64,000 nucleotides of DNA from Pegoplata infirma (Eukaryota > Arthropoda > Insecta > Diptera > Anthomyiidae): contig OY992538.1 of assembly GCA_963921195.1 (NCBI GenBank), forward strand, positions 14,718,330 through 14,782,329, given 5' to 3'. Every line of letters starts with the position of its first letter. Positions within the stretch are counted from its first letter, which is position 1. Position numbers and translations under genes: made by a program. A model generated the notes under the pieces. It searched no databases and was not told the origin of the DNA. It saw only the letters and a list, made by a program, of their open reading frames with translations. Of the stretch, positions 46,299 to 59,032 are shown piece by piece.

Positions 46299-48807
46299 CG
46301 AAATAGACAAAATTTGGGGATCACCATTAAAAATTTAAAAACAATTATTTTTTAACACTTTTTTTTACCAAAAAAGACAAAATCTGCTAATCACCATCAA
46401 AAATTTAAAAACTCTTTTTTCTATGAAATTTTTCTAAAAATCCTTGTTTGCAATTATCTCTTTAAATAAAAGACATAGAACAAAATATACAAAAATTTGA
46501 GGATCATCATCTAAAATTTAAAAAAATCAGTTTTTGTATGAAATTTTTCCTAAAATCTTTATTTGCAATTATCATCTCCCTAAATAAAAAAGATAGAGCA
46601 AAATTAAAAAAAACTGGGGATCCACCATCAAAAACTTAAAAGCTCCTTTTTAGTATAATTTTATTTGCAATTATCTCCTTAAAAAATACATAGGGCAAAT
46701 AGATATATCTAGGGATCACCAAAAAAAATTAATAAAATCTATTTTTGTATGAAATTTTCATATAATCTTAAATTAATTTAAATTATCATCAAATACTTCA
46801 AAAAATCTTTATTTTCAACTATCTCCCTAATTAAAGAGATAGAGGAAAATTTACAAAATTTTAATATGAAATTTTTTTAAATCTTTATTAGCAATTATTT
46901 CCTCAAATAATAGAGATAAACCAAAATATACAATATCTGGGTATCACCACAAAAAATTTAAAAACTCCCTTTTGAATTAAATTTTTCTTTAAATTTTTAT
47001 TTGCAATTATCTCCTTTAATTGAAGAGCATCCAAAATTTTTAAAAATTTTTGTATGAAATTTTTCTTAAAATATTTATTTGCAATTTCAAAATATCTATT
47101 TTTAGAATAGAGAAATAGAGCAAAAGAGAAAAAATATGGCGATCACCATCAAAAATTTGAAAACTTCATTTTATTATAATTTTTTTCTTAAAATTTTTAT
47201 TTGCAATTATCTCCGTAAATAAAAGAGATAGAGCATTAAAAAAAGAAAATTTAAAAACTCCTGTATGAAGTTTTCTTAAAATCTTAATTCTCAATTATCT
47301 CCTTAAATAAAAGAGATGAAGAAAAATAGACAAAATCTAGGTATCATTAACAAAAATCTGTTTTTGTTTCATCTTTAATAGACAAAATCCCGATCACCAT
47401 AAAAAATTTAAAAACTTATTTCTCTTATGTTATTTTTTATAAAACCCTCATTTGAAATTATCTCCTTAAATAAAAGAGATAGAGCAAAATAGACGAAATC
47501 GGCATATTACCAACCAAACTTTTTTTTGAATAAAATTTATCCTAAAATCTTTATTTTTTTCAATTATGTTCTTAAATAAATGACTAATATAGACAAAATC
47601 GGGGAATCACCACCAAAAATTTCAAAAAATCTATTTTTGTATGAAATGTCTCTTTAAATATTTATTTACAATTATCTTCTTAGATATAAGAGATAAATCA
47701 AATAGACGAAATCTGGGGATCACCATCAAAAATTTTAAAACTCCATTTTAGATGAACTTTTCTTAAAATCTTTATAGCAATTAAAAAAATATCAAAAAAT
47801 CTATTTTTGTATAAAATTTTTCGTAAAATCTTTATTTGCATTAATTTTTTTTTTAAATCTTTATTTGCAAATATCTCCTTAAATTAAAGTGGAGAAAATT
47901 TGCAATTATCTCCTGAAATATAAGAGATGGTGCAAAAAATTACCAAATTAAAAATCTTCTTTTTTTAAAAACTTTATTTGCAATTATCTCCTTAAATAAA
48001 AGAAATAGAGCAAAATAGATCGAATGAAATCGAGAAATCGCCATCTAAAATTTCAAAACTTATTTTTATATGATTTTTTTTTTTTAAATTTTTATTTGCA
48101 ATTATCTCCTTAATTAAAAAAAAAATAAAGAAAAACAGACAAATCTGGAGTTCACCATCCTTTTTTGTATAAAAGTTTTCTTAAAATCTTTATTTGCAAT
48201 TATCGTCTTAAATAAAGGAGAAAGACCAAACTGGACGAATAAAAAACTCAAAACTCTATTTTTCTATGAAAATTTTCTAAAAATCTTTTTTGCATTTATC
48301 TTCTTAAATAAACGAAATAAAAAAAATTAGGCGAAGTCTGGGGATAACCATTTAAAAATCTAGTTTTGTTTTAACTGCTTCTTAAAATATTTTTGTAAAA
48401 TTATCTCCTTAAATAAAAGAGTCAGAGTAAAATAAACGAAATCTGGAGATCACCATTAAAAATTTAATAAGAGCAAAATAAAAGAAATTCACCATTTAAC
48501 CATTAAAAATTTAAAAAAATCCATTTTTGTATGAAATTCAAACGAGACAAAAAAATCACAAATCTTAAAATTACCTTTAAGAATGAATTTTTCTTAGTTT
48601 TTTTTCGCAATTATCTTCTTAAAATATCAATTTTTGTATGAAATTTTCTTAAAATCTTTTTTTGCAATTATCTTTTTAAATGAAAGAGTTAGATCCAAAT
48701 AGACGAAATCTGGGTACCACCATCAACAATTTATAAAAATCAATTTTTTTTGTATAAAATTTTTCTCGTGATTTTTATATGCAATTATCTACTTAAATAA
48801 AAGGGTT

Positions 48808-49378
48808 CACTCAAAAAATTATGTTAGTAAAATCAACTGAAAATGTCAGTTAAAATAACTACTTTGTAAGTTGTTTTGGGGTCAACTACTTTTTCAGTTA
48901 AATCAACTAACAATGTTAGTTATTTTAACTGACAAAAAACAACTGACTTATGTAGTAAAAATTACTAACATTTGTAGTCAAAACAACTAATATGTAGTAA
49001 AAATAAAATAAACAATACATATTTTTTTTCAAAAAATTTTTCAGAAAAAAAATTGAAGACCAAATTTTTTCAAAGTTTTTTTTTTTTTAAAAAAAGTTGT
49101 GAAAAATAAAAAAAAAAACGAAAATTTATTTATTTTTTTTGGAAAAAACTTTAAAAATTTTTCAGAGATAAAAAAATAAAATTAACTACTTTAAATAACT
49201 GTTACTACATTACAGTACTTTTTTGTTAGTTATTCAAAAAAACGACTCAAAATAACTAACAGAAATAGTTGTTTGATATTTTTCATACAAAAATAACTGA
49301 CTTTATAGTTAAAAACAACTTACTACTGTAAAATATACAAACAACTAACATGTAGTAACTTACATAATTTTCTGAGTG
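48808..49378. mobile_element. CACTCA-family MITE, copy B (reverse orientation)
   Basis: CACTCAAAAAATTATGTTAG at the left and the inverse of CACTCAGAAAATTATGTAAG at the right, opposite to copies A and C. Flanked by TT rather than TA. 571 bp, without the tRNA-headed insert. Confidence 0.8.
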
Positions 49379-52300
49379 TTAGAACAAAATTATTTTTGAA
49401 TGCTTTTTTTTGGAAAAGAGTTAATGGAAAATAGTTAATATCTTGGGAACAACATACAAAATTTCCAACAATCAAGTTTTTGTTTTTATTATGAAATTAT
49501 AAATTATATTGTTTTATTTGCAATTATAGATGAAATGAACGAAATTTAGGGATCACCATTAGAAATTTCAAAACAAATTTTTTTTGTATAAAATGTTTTT
49601 TTTTGCAATTATCTCTTTAAATTGGAGAGTTTTAGCAAAATAAACAAAATTTGGGGATCACCATAAAAAATTCAAAAATATAAACTTTGAAAGAAATTTT
49701 TCTTAAAATCTATATTTGCAATTATCTACCTTAATAAAAGAGTTAGAGAAACATAGTAGAAACCAGAAGATTCGCAATAAAAGTTAAAAAAAAAATAAAT
49801 TTTCGTATGAATTTTTTTTTAAATCTTTATTTGTGATCATCTTAAATACAAGAGTTAGAGCAAAATAGACGAAATCCGATGATCACTATCAAAAAATTTG
49901 TTTCTAAAAATCAATTTTTGTAAGAAATTTTTATTTGCAATTCTCAATTTCATTAAATTAGTTAAAACAAAATTAACGAAATTTGGAAATCACAATCTAA
50001 AATAAAAAAAAAAAAAATTTTGTATGAAAATTTTCTTCAAAACTTTGTTTGGAATTACGAAATCTGGAGATCACTATCCGAAATCTGAAGATCACTAACG
50101 TTTTTGGTAGAAAAGTTTTCTTAAAATTTTTATTGCAATTATCTCCTTAAACAAAAAAAAAAAATAAAGTAAAATAGACAAAAATCAAACTACATTTTTG
50201 TATGAAAATGTTCTTAAAATCCTTATTTGCAATTATCTCCCTAAATAAAAGAGATAGAGCAAACTGTCGAATTCTTGGGATAAGCATCTTTTTTAATAAG
50301 AAATTTTTCTTTAAAAATTTATTTGCAGTTATCTCCTAAAATAAAAGAATTAGATGAAAAATAGACAAAATTTGGAGATCACCATCAGAAATTTCCAAAT
50401 TTTTTTATGATTTTTTTTTTTTTTATTTTTTTTGCAATTATAAATGAAATAAACAAAATCTAGGGATCACCATGAATTTTTTTTTTTTTAAATGTTTCTT
50501 TATTTGCAATTATTTCCTATAATGAAATAAACAAAATCTAGGGATCACCATCAAATTTTTTTTTAAATGTTTCTTTATTTGCAATTATTTCCTATAATTA
50601 TAGAGTTTTAAACAAAATTTGGGAATCACCATCAAAAAAAAAAATTGTTTTTAAATGATTTGCAATTTTCTCTTCAAATAATTACTCATTCATTTTAGGA
50701 GAAAATATGAGATTTTTTTTATTATTTTTAATATTTATCCATAAATGAAAGAGTTATAGAAAAACAAACAAACTTTGGGGATCACAACAATATGTTTCAA
50801 AAAACTATTTATATAGAAAAATTTTCTTAAAATCTTTATTTGCAAAAGAGTTAAAGCAAAATAAAAGAAATCTAAAAAATCAGTTTTTGTATTAAATTCT
50901 TCTTAAACATTTTATTTTCAATTATCTCCTTCACTAAACGAGTTAAAGCAAAATAAACGATCACACTAAAAAGACGATCACTCCAAAAATCTTTTTGTAT
51001 GAAATTTTCATAAATATTTTTTGTCAATTATCTCCTTAAATAAAAAATTTAAAGAAAAACAGACAACATTTGGGATCACCATCTAAAAATTTTAAAATAT
51101 CTCCTTAACTAAAAGAGTTTGACAAAATAGACGAGATCTGGAATTACCATAAAAATTTTCATAAATACACTTTTTTATAAAATCTTTCTTAAAATATTTA
51201 CATATTTTTAACTATCTCCTTAAATAAAAGAGCTGGAGCAAAATACACAAAATTTAAGGATAACCATCAAAATTTTCAAAAATCGAAATGAATATGAATG
51301 TATGAAATTTTCTCAAAAAATTTCAAAATATTAGGTTTTGTATGAAATTTTTCATTAAACTTTTTTGCAATTATAATCTTTAATAAATGAGTCAAAGCAA
51401 AATTAGTATATTTTGGTGATCACCACAAAAATTTTTTAAATATCTATTTTTTATGAAATTTTTCTTAAAAACTTTATTTGCATTTATATCCTTAAATAAA
51501 AGAGATAGAGCAAACTGTCGAATTCTTAGAATGAGCTTATTTTTTATTATCAAATTTTTCGTTAAAAATATATTTGCAGTTATCTCTTAAAATAAAAGAG
51601 TAAAAAGAAAAATATACAAAAATTGGAGATCACCATCAGAAATTTCTTACATTTGTTTGCAATTATAGATGAAATTAACGAAATCTAGGGATTATCATCA
51701 ACATTTTTTTAAATGTTTCTTTATTTGAAATTATCTCCTTAAATTGTAGAGTTAAAGCAAATTACACAAAATTTTAGATAAAATAAAACTTAAATTCTTT
51801 ATTTGCAATTATCTCCTAAAGTAAATGAGTAAGTAGAGAAAATCTGAGATTTTTTTATTTAATTTTTTCTTTATTTGTAATCCTTATCCTTAAATGGAAG
51901 AGTTATAGTAAAACAAATAAATTTTGGGGATCACAACCAAAAATTTCATAAAAACTATTTTTGTATAAAAATGTTTTTAAAATCTTTATTTGCAACTATC
52001 TCCTTAAATAAAGGAGTTAAAGCAAAATAGACGAAACTAAAAAATCTATTTTTATATGAAATTCTTCTTAAACATGCAATTATCGCCTTAACTAAACTAA
52101 AAATCTTCAAAAATCTTTTTTGTATGAAACTTTCATGATTTTTTCGCAATTATTTTCCTAAATAGAAGATTTAGAGAAAAACAGACAAAATTTTGGGATC
52201 ACCATCAAAAGCTTCATAATATCTATTTTTGTATGAAATTTTTCTTAAAATCCTTTTCAGGCAATTATCTCCTTAACTAAAAGAGTTTGAGCAAAATAGG

Positions 52301-52546
52301 CGAAATATGGAGATCACCATAAAAAATTTCCATAAATAATTTTCTTAAAAAACCTTTTTTAAAATGTTTACATATTTTCAACTATCTCCTCAAATAAAAG
52401 AGCTTGAGCAAAATAGACAAAATTTGGGGATAACCATCAAAATTTTCAAAAATCGAATGAATATGAATGTAGAAGTTTTCTCAAAATCTTTATTTGCAAT
52501 TATCTTCTTGTATAAAAGAGGCATTTTAAGAAAAATTTCAAAATTA

Positions 52547-53109
52547 CACTCAGAAAATTATGTAAGTTACTACATGTTAGTTGTTTGTATATTTTACAGT
52601 AGTTAGTTGTTTTCAACTACAAAGTCAGTTGTTTTTCTATAAAAAATATCAAACAACTATTTCTGTTAGTTATTTTAAGTCGTTTTTTTGAATAACTAAC
52701 AAAAAAGTACTGTAATGTAGTAACAGTTATTAAAAATAGTTAATTTTATTTTTTTTATCTCTGAAAAATTTTCAAAGTTTTTTTCAAAAAAATAAAAATA
52801 AATTTTCGTTTTTTTCACAACTTAAAAAAAAAAAAAAATTTTAAAAATTTGGTCTTCAAATTTTTTTCTGAAAAATTTTTTGACAAAAAAAAAATTATTT
52901 ATTGATTATTTTATTTTTACTACATTTTAGTTGTTTTGACTACAAATGTAAGTAGTTTTTACTACAAAAGTCAGTTGTTTTTTGTCAGTTAAAATAACTA
53001 ACATTGTTAGTTGATTTAACTGAAAAAGTAGTTGACCCCAAAACAACTTACAAAGTAGTTATTTTAACTGACATTTTCAGTTGATTTTACTAACATAATT
53101 TTTTGAGTG
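52547..53109. mobile_element. CACTCA-family MITE, copy C
   Basis: 563 bp, same orientation as copy A, TA on both sides. It reads through the point where copy A has the 4709-5046 insert. Confidence 0.82.
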
Positions 53110-53225
53110 TATATATTTTTGAATGAAATTTTTCATTAAAACTTTTTTGCAATTATCTCCTTTAATAAATGAGTTAGAGCAAAATCAGCATAATTTGGTG
53201 ATCACCATTAAAAATGTTTTAATAT

Positions 53226-54213
53226 CTATTTAATGATACAAAAATGGTTTTCTGCATCTTCTACAACTAATTACCAAAAAAACGGTAACTTTAAACATAA
53301 TTTTAAAGCTTCAGGTAAAATAAAAGAAAGCACATCATACTCCCACTAAAGCTTTCATAACTTTTGCCAACACAAGAAAAAAACAAATATCTTCAAATTT
53401 TCTGATTTTAAAATCTTAGAATTTTTGTATGTTAAAATTTTGTGTATGTACGAGTGAATACCTACCGCAGCTATACAAATCATAAAGATGTCCAAACCAA
53501 ACTTACAAATCAACAGCAACAACTATGGAAATATGAGGAACATAACCAACCATGTGTCTTAGAACTTACATAACAGGGATACTTTACAGATTTGTATGAT
53601 GACTGACTGACTTTGTGCTATGAACTCATCTCAGTTTAAGTTTTTTTTTTTGGGTTTATACGATATTTTTCTTTTGCACACCAAGAGCAAGAGGCAGAAC
53701 CCAGCCAGCTTCATCTTTGATAAGCATTAACAGACTGCACCTTTTGCAATAAGATTTATTGATATACACTGAAAAATAATTTAAAGTAATTTGGATTTCG
53801 TTTAGCTGTTTTAACTTTGAAATGTTACTTTAAACATTAACGGACTTTAAAGTGCGAGATTTTTTAGAGCAATTTAGGATTTTTAAGCACTCAATCGTTA
53901 TTCTTAACAAGAAATTCTCAACAACCGACCACATTTTTAATTGCTGTTTCAAAATCTGATCGTTTAGGGTTTTAACAAATTAAGAAACTTGCCCCAGAAA
54001 AACATTGCAATTCAAAAAATGTAATAACACAATTTCAAAAAAATGGCGCCCAAGCTAGGACCTTATCACAAATCGCAAACAAAGCACTGTCAAAGAAGGA
54101 CGACAACAGCGAAAGGATTTAACAAACAATAAGTATCGATTCACTTGGTTGAATTTATTTTAACTGTGCTTCGTTACCGATTATATTAAATATCGCAAAA
54201 TAAAAGCATCAGT
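53226..54213. other. Intergenic, mostly non-repetitive, no gene recognised
   Basis: 53450-53770 is less AT-rich than its surroundings and lacks matches elsewhere in the window, so it might hold unrecognised exon or regulatory sequence. No open frame or splice-supported exon could be defended. Confidence 0.35.
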
Positions 54214-54220
54214 ATTTGAG

Positions 54221-54826
54221 CACAGACTAATACAGACTCGACAAATATGACAGGTGTCAAAAAAGTATTCTTTAACCATATGATCACAGACTATATACAG
54301 ACTCGACAGTAGAGTTTAATAGAAAATATGGGGAAAAACTAAGCGATTTTAGGAGAAAACACAGCGGTTTTTAGTCCGTTTTACGCTAACATGGCAACAC
54401 TTTCTACGACTTAGGAGTGAGTGAAACAACAAAATCCGATCTGTCATCCATTTTTCTAATGGCGCGTTATATTAGCTATCTCTTTCTAACCTAATTCGTA
54501 GAATAATTTGAAAATATTAACCATATGGTTCAGAACTACTTTTTTGACACCTGTCACTTATGTCGAGTCTCTATTAGTCTGTGATACGGTTATTATTTGC
54601 AAATTATTCTACGAATTAGGTTAGAAAGAGAAAACTGATATAACGCGCCATAAGAAAAATAGATGCCAGATCGGTTTTTGTTGTTTCACTCACTCCTAAG
54701 TCGTAGAAAGTGTTGCCATGTTAGCGTAAAACGGACTAAAAACCGCTCTGTTTTCTCCTAAAATCGCTTAGTTTTTCCCCATTTTTTCTAATAAAACTCT
54801 ACTGTCGAGTCTGTATAAAGTCTGTG
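54221..54826. mobile_element. Foldback with overlapping arms, TSD ATTTGAG
   Basis: CACAGACTA start and AGTCTGTG end; ATTTGAG flanks both sides (54214-54220, 54827-54833). One arm pair is 54221-54265 with 54536-54585 (CAGACTCGAC, GACAGGTGTCAAAAAAGT). A second, longer pair is 54284-54520 with 54590-54826, nearly perfect (AAACTAAGCGATTTTAGGAG, ATGGCAACACTTTCTACGAC, TGGCGCGTTATAT). The pairs interlock rather than nest. No open frame. Confidence 0.75.
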
Positions 54827-54833
54827 ATTTGAG

Positions 54834-55199
54834 TTTCCATTAATGAAATTTTCGCATACGGAATCTTTATTTAATTGTTGTCCTTCAATTCCTTTACAAT
54901 AATTGTTTGGAATGTTTTCAATAATCATCGAATCATGTTTGTTTCGATTAAAAATATTCTTGAAACTTGTACCCCTTGTACCGTAATAAACCTATAAAAC
55001 CAGGAAATTGTTATTAAAAAAAATTTCGAATGAAAAAAAAAAATTTATGAAAAAAGTTTCAGTAAAAAAAAAATGAGTGAACAACAAATATTTGAAAATT
55101 ATAGTTCAATAGCGAATTTATCGTCGCTATAAATGTTTACTAATTCTTTTATATTGTTTTTGGCATTTAAGTTTACAAAAGGGGCCAAACCGAAACAAA
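54834..55199. other. Intergenic, nothing recognised
   Basis: AT-rich with A- and T-runs; no frame or repeat edge seen. Confidence 0.35.
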
Positions 55200-56735
55200 T
55201 TAGTGGGAGGGGGCGGTTTGGTGGATGAAAATTTGTCATTGCACTAAATTTTTACTAATTCTTTTACAATGCTTTTTGCACTTTAGCATATCATTGTTTT
55301 TTTATTTATTCACGGCCACAAAAGGAGGCGGACAAAAACAAATGACATTTTCTAGTGCTTTGGATCCAACTCCAGGACTTCGAACTTCTTCTGTCATAAA
55401 AATGCTGCATTTAATTTGCAAAAAAAAAAAAAAAAAAAAAACCCCGTCAAAAATTGAAATTTTTTTAGAGGTTGGTTTCTTTCTTTTTTCCCCTGATTCG
55501 ATTTTGCCCATTTCGAACCAAACCAGCTCAAGACCATAAGACTAATTTATGTCAAACTTAATGAATCTAGCATTTTTACTTTGGTCTGTATGGTTTCTTT
55601 CACAGACGGACGGACATCGCTAAATCGATTCCTGTTAAATAACACTATGTTACACGATTTTTGAGTCTGGTTAGAAAACAAAATTTTTCAATTATTTTTA
55701 CCGAAAAAACATCAAAAACTTTACTTCCCTACAAAAACATTGTTTTTGTGTTTTCTTGATTTAAGGGTTAACAAAATCGTCAGTTCCATCTTATGCTCCG
55801 GAAAGTTCAAGGGAAAAATCGTCTTTTTTAAAAATTTTTAGTGACCACGCCCACCATAACTAACGGTAAAAAAACTAATGCTTTTTTTATACCCTTTACC
55901 AAATTTTTACCTCATGAGCCGCCTCTGGCATATATTTTGTTTTATGTTCGATAGAAAGTAAAAAAAAGACTTAAAATAAGCTCTTTTTCCAGAGGTTTTG
56001 TCGGTTCTACAAGGAGGACATTTTTCCTTCCCCCAATACAGATATTGCCCATTTACAAATTAAACCAGCGCAGGACTCCAACACATATTCCTCTATCATG
56101 CTTTCAACAGACAGACGGACGGACAGGCAGGCAGACATAACAAAGTTTTAGCAACAAAAACAAAGTCTCAGGGGCGTGACAGCATTTTTATTAATTTTCT
56201 CTGAGATATTAAACAGAAACAAATAGTGGCGACCCAGACTCAGAACTTTTTTAAAAATTTGTTACATAGTGTAATATTTGCCCCTCGATATGTACTCCAA
56301 CCGATATTTCGATGCGTTACACGCGGAATGGCATAGTGAGTATACTGTGGTTGGAAAGAATTTCTTCTGAGAGGATTTTGAACTTCTTCTGATCCAAAAG
56401 AACCTGTTAAAAAGTTGCGTTTTTTAAAAAGTGTTTAGTTCTTTAAGGGGGAAGTTTTATCCCCCAGCTCTGACTTCGCCCACTTACGAACTTATCCAGC
56501 CTATGACCACATGACATGTTCGTGCCAAACTTCAGGAGACTAGCTCTTTTTGTTTGAACTGCATCATGCTTTTCACAGACAGACGGACGGACGGACAAAC
56601 GGAGATAGCTAGAATGTTTCAGAATCTTTCATGGATCAATATGTGGAGTCCCCGACCAATATTTCGATGCGTTACACAAGGAATGACAAAGTGAGTATAC
56701 CCCATGATGTAGCTGAAGGGTATTAGAATTCTAGG
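55200..56735 (-). repeat. Eroded reverse-oriented R1 copies
   Basis: Two or three partial copies head to tail. Their 5' parts, read on the - strand, are TATACTCACTTTGTCATTCC and GCATCGAAATAT (from 56735 and again from about 56350), with the CAGACGGACGG and CCAAACTTCAGGAGACTAGC internal blocks between. The T-rich ATGTCCGTCTGT motif of R1 is present in each. Confidence 0.55.
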
Positions 56736-56774
56736 TCTCAAGTCAAATTTTTAGATTCTTAAGTATAAAGGTAT

Positions 56775-57161
56775 GAACAGAACAAGCCCGGCACGACTTT
56801 TTCCATACGATTTGACAGTTAAAAACCGTGACCGGCACGGCAAAAAATTAAAACTTATTTTTTTTGTTCTCCCGGTTCTCTCATTCTCCCTTCCTCTCAC
56901 ACTCCAGGGTTGCCGCATTTTCACAACAAATTTTTATCTTTTCATTCACAATGGTGTAACGAACGTACAGTAGTGCCAACTTAACTACATTGACTATGTG
57001 GTTAGCGATTTTTTTCCGTAAAATTACGCTTATTTTATTAAAAGTTAGCACCACTGAACAAACAAATGACATTTTTTGCCGTCGCCGTCCCCCGTCATTG
57101 TTTTGGGCCTATTATCTCCGGCAACGGCAACCGTCCCCCGTGCCGTGCTTGTTCTGTTTCT
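56775..57161. mobile_element. TIR element, ACAGAACAAGC ends
   Basis: Left GAACAGAACAAGCCCGGCACG and the inverse of right CGTGCCGTGCTTGTTCTG. The interior is GC-richer than its surroundings near the right end. Next to it, 57186-57303 is bounded by GGAGTACTCTGT and ACAGAGTACTCC, a separate short inverted pair. Confidence 0.5.
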
Positions 57162-57339
57162 ACCATAAAGCTGAATACACAATGACGGAGTACTCTGTGC
57201 CAGAGAGTGGCTTTTGTTTATTTTCTCTTTCGCACTTACACTTTTTTTGTATGATGTCGTCTCTATTTTTAGAGACGGTACTATGTAGTACAGAGTACTC
57301 CGACATTGGTTCGGAGCCTTAATAGTTACGAAACTGTAC

Positions 57340-57660
57340 CAACTTTATATTTGTATCTTTTTTTTTGCCCTCTTAAAATCTAAATTTTTAAAAAACCTTT
57401 TTATCATTTTTTTTTGCTGGAGGATTCTAAATTTAAAATTTATTATTTCAGGAGATCGAAAAATTACCAATGTTGCAATTTTTTACCATTTTTTACCCCC
57501 TTAGTAACATAAATTCCTAAAAAAAATTTTAAAGAAAATTTTCATTCCTTGAAGAGTCCTAAATTTAAAAAATCAAGTTGTTGTGACCATTATTTCAGGA
57601 AATCGAAAAAGTACCAAAATTCACTTTTTTACCTTCTTGGAGTCGAAAGTTGCTTAAAAG
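57340..57660. repeat. Degenerate repeat of a TTATTTCAGGA-ATCGAAAAAGTACC unit
   Basis: Units of about 150 bp containing GGAGGATTCTAAATTT, ATTATTTCAGGAAATCGAAA and TACCTCCTTAGAATCG recur here, at 58780-58990, 59455-59670, 63640-63760 and 26090-26280. Class unknown. Confidence 0.5.
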
Positions 57661-57896
57661 TACTTTTGGCAGAATGTTTTTTAAGCTGGATGGTCCTATT
57701 AAAAAACTTTTGGTAAAAAAAGTTCTGTTCCAGTTCCAGTCCGTTCCCCGTATTATTCCATTTCATTCCCCGTTCCATTTCATTTCGTTACATGTAGGGT
57801 TTATTCATTTCCCTATAGCATGTGCTAAAGAAATAGAAAAATTCTAGATCTCAAGTCAAATTTTGAGATTCTTTAGTTCAATAGTTATATGAAAGT

Positions 57897-58750
57897 GTAG
57901 CGTTTTCCAGGCCGAGGTTTTTGCAATTGACAGGGCCGCGCAGATGATTATGGCAAAGGACCTAAGTCCTTGCGCCATCAACATTTTTGTGGACAGTCTC
58001 GCAGCTCTGAAGGCCTTAGGGTCACACACTGTGAAATCGAGAATTGTTAGTAATTGTATACAATCCCTTCATCGAATCGGTCAGCACACAGTCGAGCTAA
58101 TTTGGGTCCCTGGACATAGTGGGGTCGCTGGTAACGAATTAGCTGATGAGTGTGCAAGAGGTGGCTCCGAGTCGGTGGGGGAACGTGTCGAACCGGATAT
58201 CTCGGTTCCTATAGTGGAGTTGATGAACGAAATTGATAGGATATCGGGGAATATGATGAGGGATAGGTGGACATCGCTGACCACGTGCAGGATATCGCGG
58301 ACCATGTGGCCACTGCCGGATCATAAGAGGACAGAAAGCCTTCTTACCTTTGGCAAACGGACGGTTAGCCTATTAGTAGGAGTACTGACGGGACACTGTA
58401 TAATCGGCCAAATGGCCGTTCGTATGGGAATTTCTGACAGGGACTTTTGCAGAAGTTGTGGGGAAGTGGAGGAGGAGGAGTCAGTGAGGCACTTGTTGTG
58501 TGAATGTCCGGGTCTGATGAAACGTCGTCTTAAGTATTTGGGGCAACGATTTTTTGATGACTTGGATTGCCTAAACAATGTACCATTGACGTCTCTAGCA
58601 GAATACCTTAGGGAATCGGGGTGGTTTGAGAGGTAGAATTTTTTGTATATCATGGGAGTAGGGAAACAACTTTAGGGGAATCACAATGGGCCTTATGGCC
58701 TCCGAGTGAATTCGCCAAATCGGCGGACGCCCATCCAACCTAACCTAACC
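57897..58750 (+). mobile_element. 5'-truncated LINE (I/LOA/R1-type, RNase H-bearing)
   Basis: Flanked by an 11-bp duplication TATATGAAAGT (57886-57896, 58751-58761), with a 3' end of CCAACCTAACCTAACC type. The 854-bp body begins abruptly inside a coding frame, the normal result of incomplete target-primed reverse transcription. The perfect duplication and the long open frame suggest a fairly recent insertion. Confidence 0.88.
57899..58636 (+). pseudogene. LINE ORF2 C terminus: RNase H and CCHC end
   Basis: Open from the truncation point to TAG-free stop at 58636, about 245 codons. It contains FQAEVFAIDRAAQ (the RNase H glutamate), FVDSLAALKAL (aspartate) and WVPGHSGVAGNELADECA (histidine and aspartate). 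The first RNase H aspartate is upstream of the break and lost. Near the end is a C-x2-C-x10-H-x2-C knuckle starting CRSCG. Jockey-clade LINEs lack RNase H, so the I/LOA/R1 group is favoured. Without reverse transcriptase and with no start of its own it is not functional. Confidence 0.85.
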
Positions 58751-59032
58751 TATATGAAAGTACAAACTTTATACCTTTTTGCTCTCTTAAAATCGAAATT
58801 TTTATTATGCTGGAGGACCATTTTTTTAGGAAATAAAAAAAGTAACAAAAAATATCAGTAACAGAAATTTCTAAAAATTTTTTTAAGAATATTTTCTTTT
58901 GATCAAGGATCCTACATTTCAGGAGACCGAAATAGTACCAAAGTGTAATTTTTTACCTCTTTAGAATCGAAAGTTTATAAAAAGTGTGTCTAGAACTATT
59001 ACACCATCCGACAAAAATTAAAAAAAAGTCGT

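Larger units (their letters stand above)
45375..53225. repeat. Degenerate tandem array, period about 115 bp
   Basis: The unit reads approximately TTTGCAATTATCTCCTTAAA, then TAAAAGAGATAGAGCAAAAT, then AGACAAAATCTGGGGATCAC, then CATCAAAAATTTAAAAACTC and TTTTTGTATGAAATTTTTCT. Roughly fifty copies at about 105-120 bp spacing, heavily diverged and all in the same orientation. Interrupted by TIR elements at 45491-46298, 48808-49378 and 52547-53109; the array resumes after each. No open reading frame runs through it. Satellite-like; no centromeric role is implied. Confidence 0.8.

Noticed and set aside
46307..52546. CRISPR-like or coding repeat array
   Set aside because: Repeats are heavily diverged, with no constant repeat/unique spacer pattern, and the host is eukaryotic; frames are broken throughout.
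55225..55539. 104-codon open frame ending in a poly-lysine-like run
   Set aside because: Falls in eroded reverse R1 sequence and includes a long A-run; not a gene.
58730..58750. Telomere-like CCTAACCTAACC repeat
   Set aside because: Only a few units, located exactly at the 3' end of a LINE inside its target duplication; it is the element's tail.
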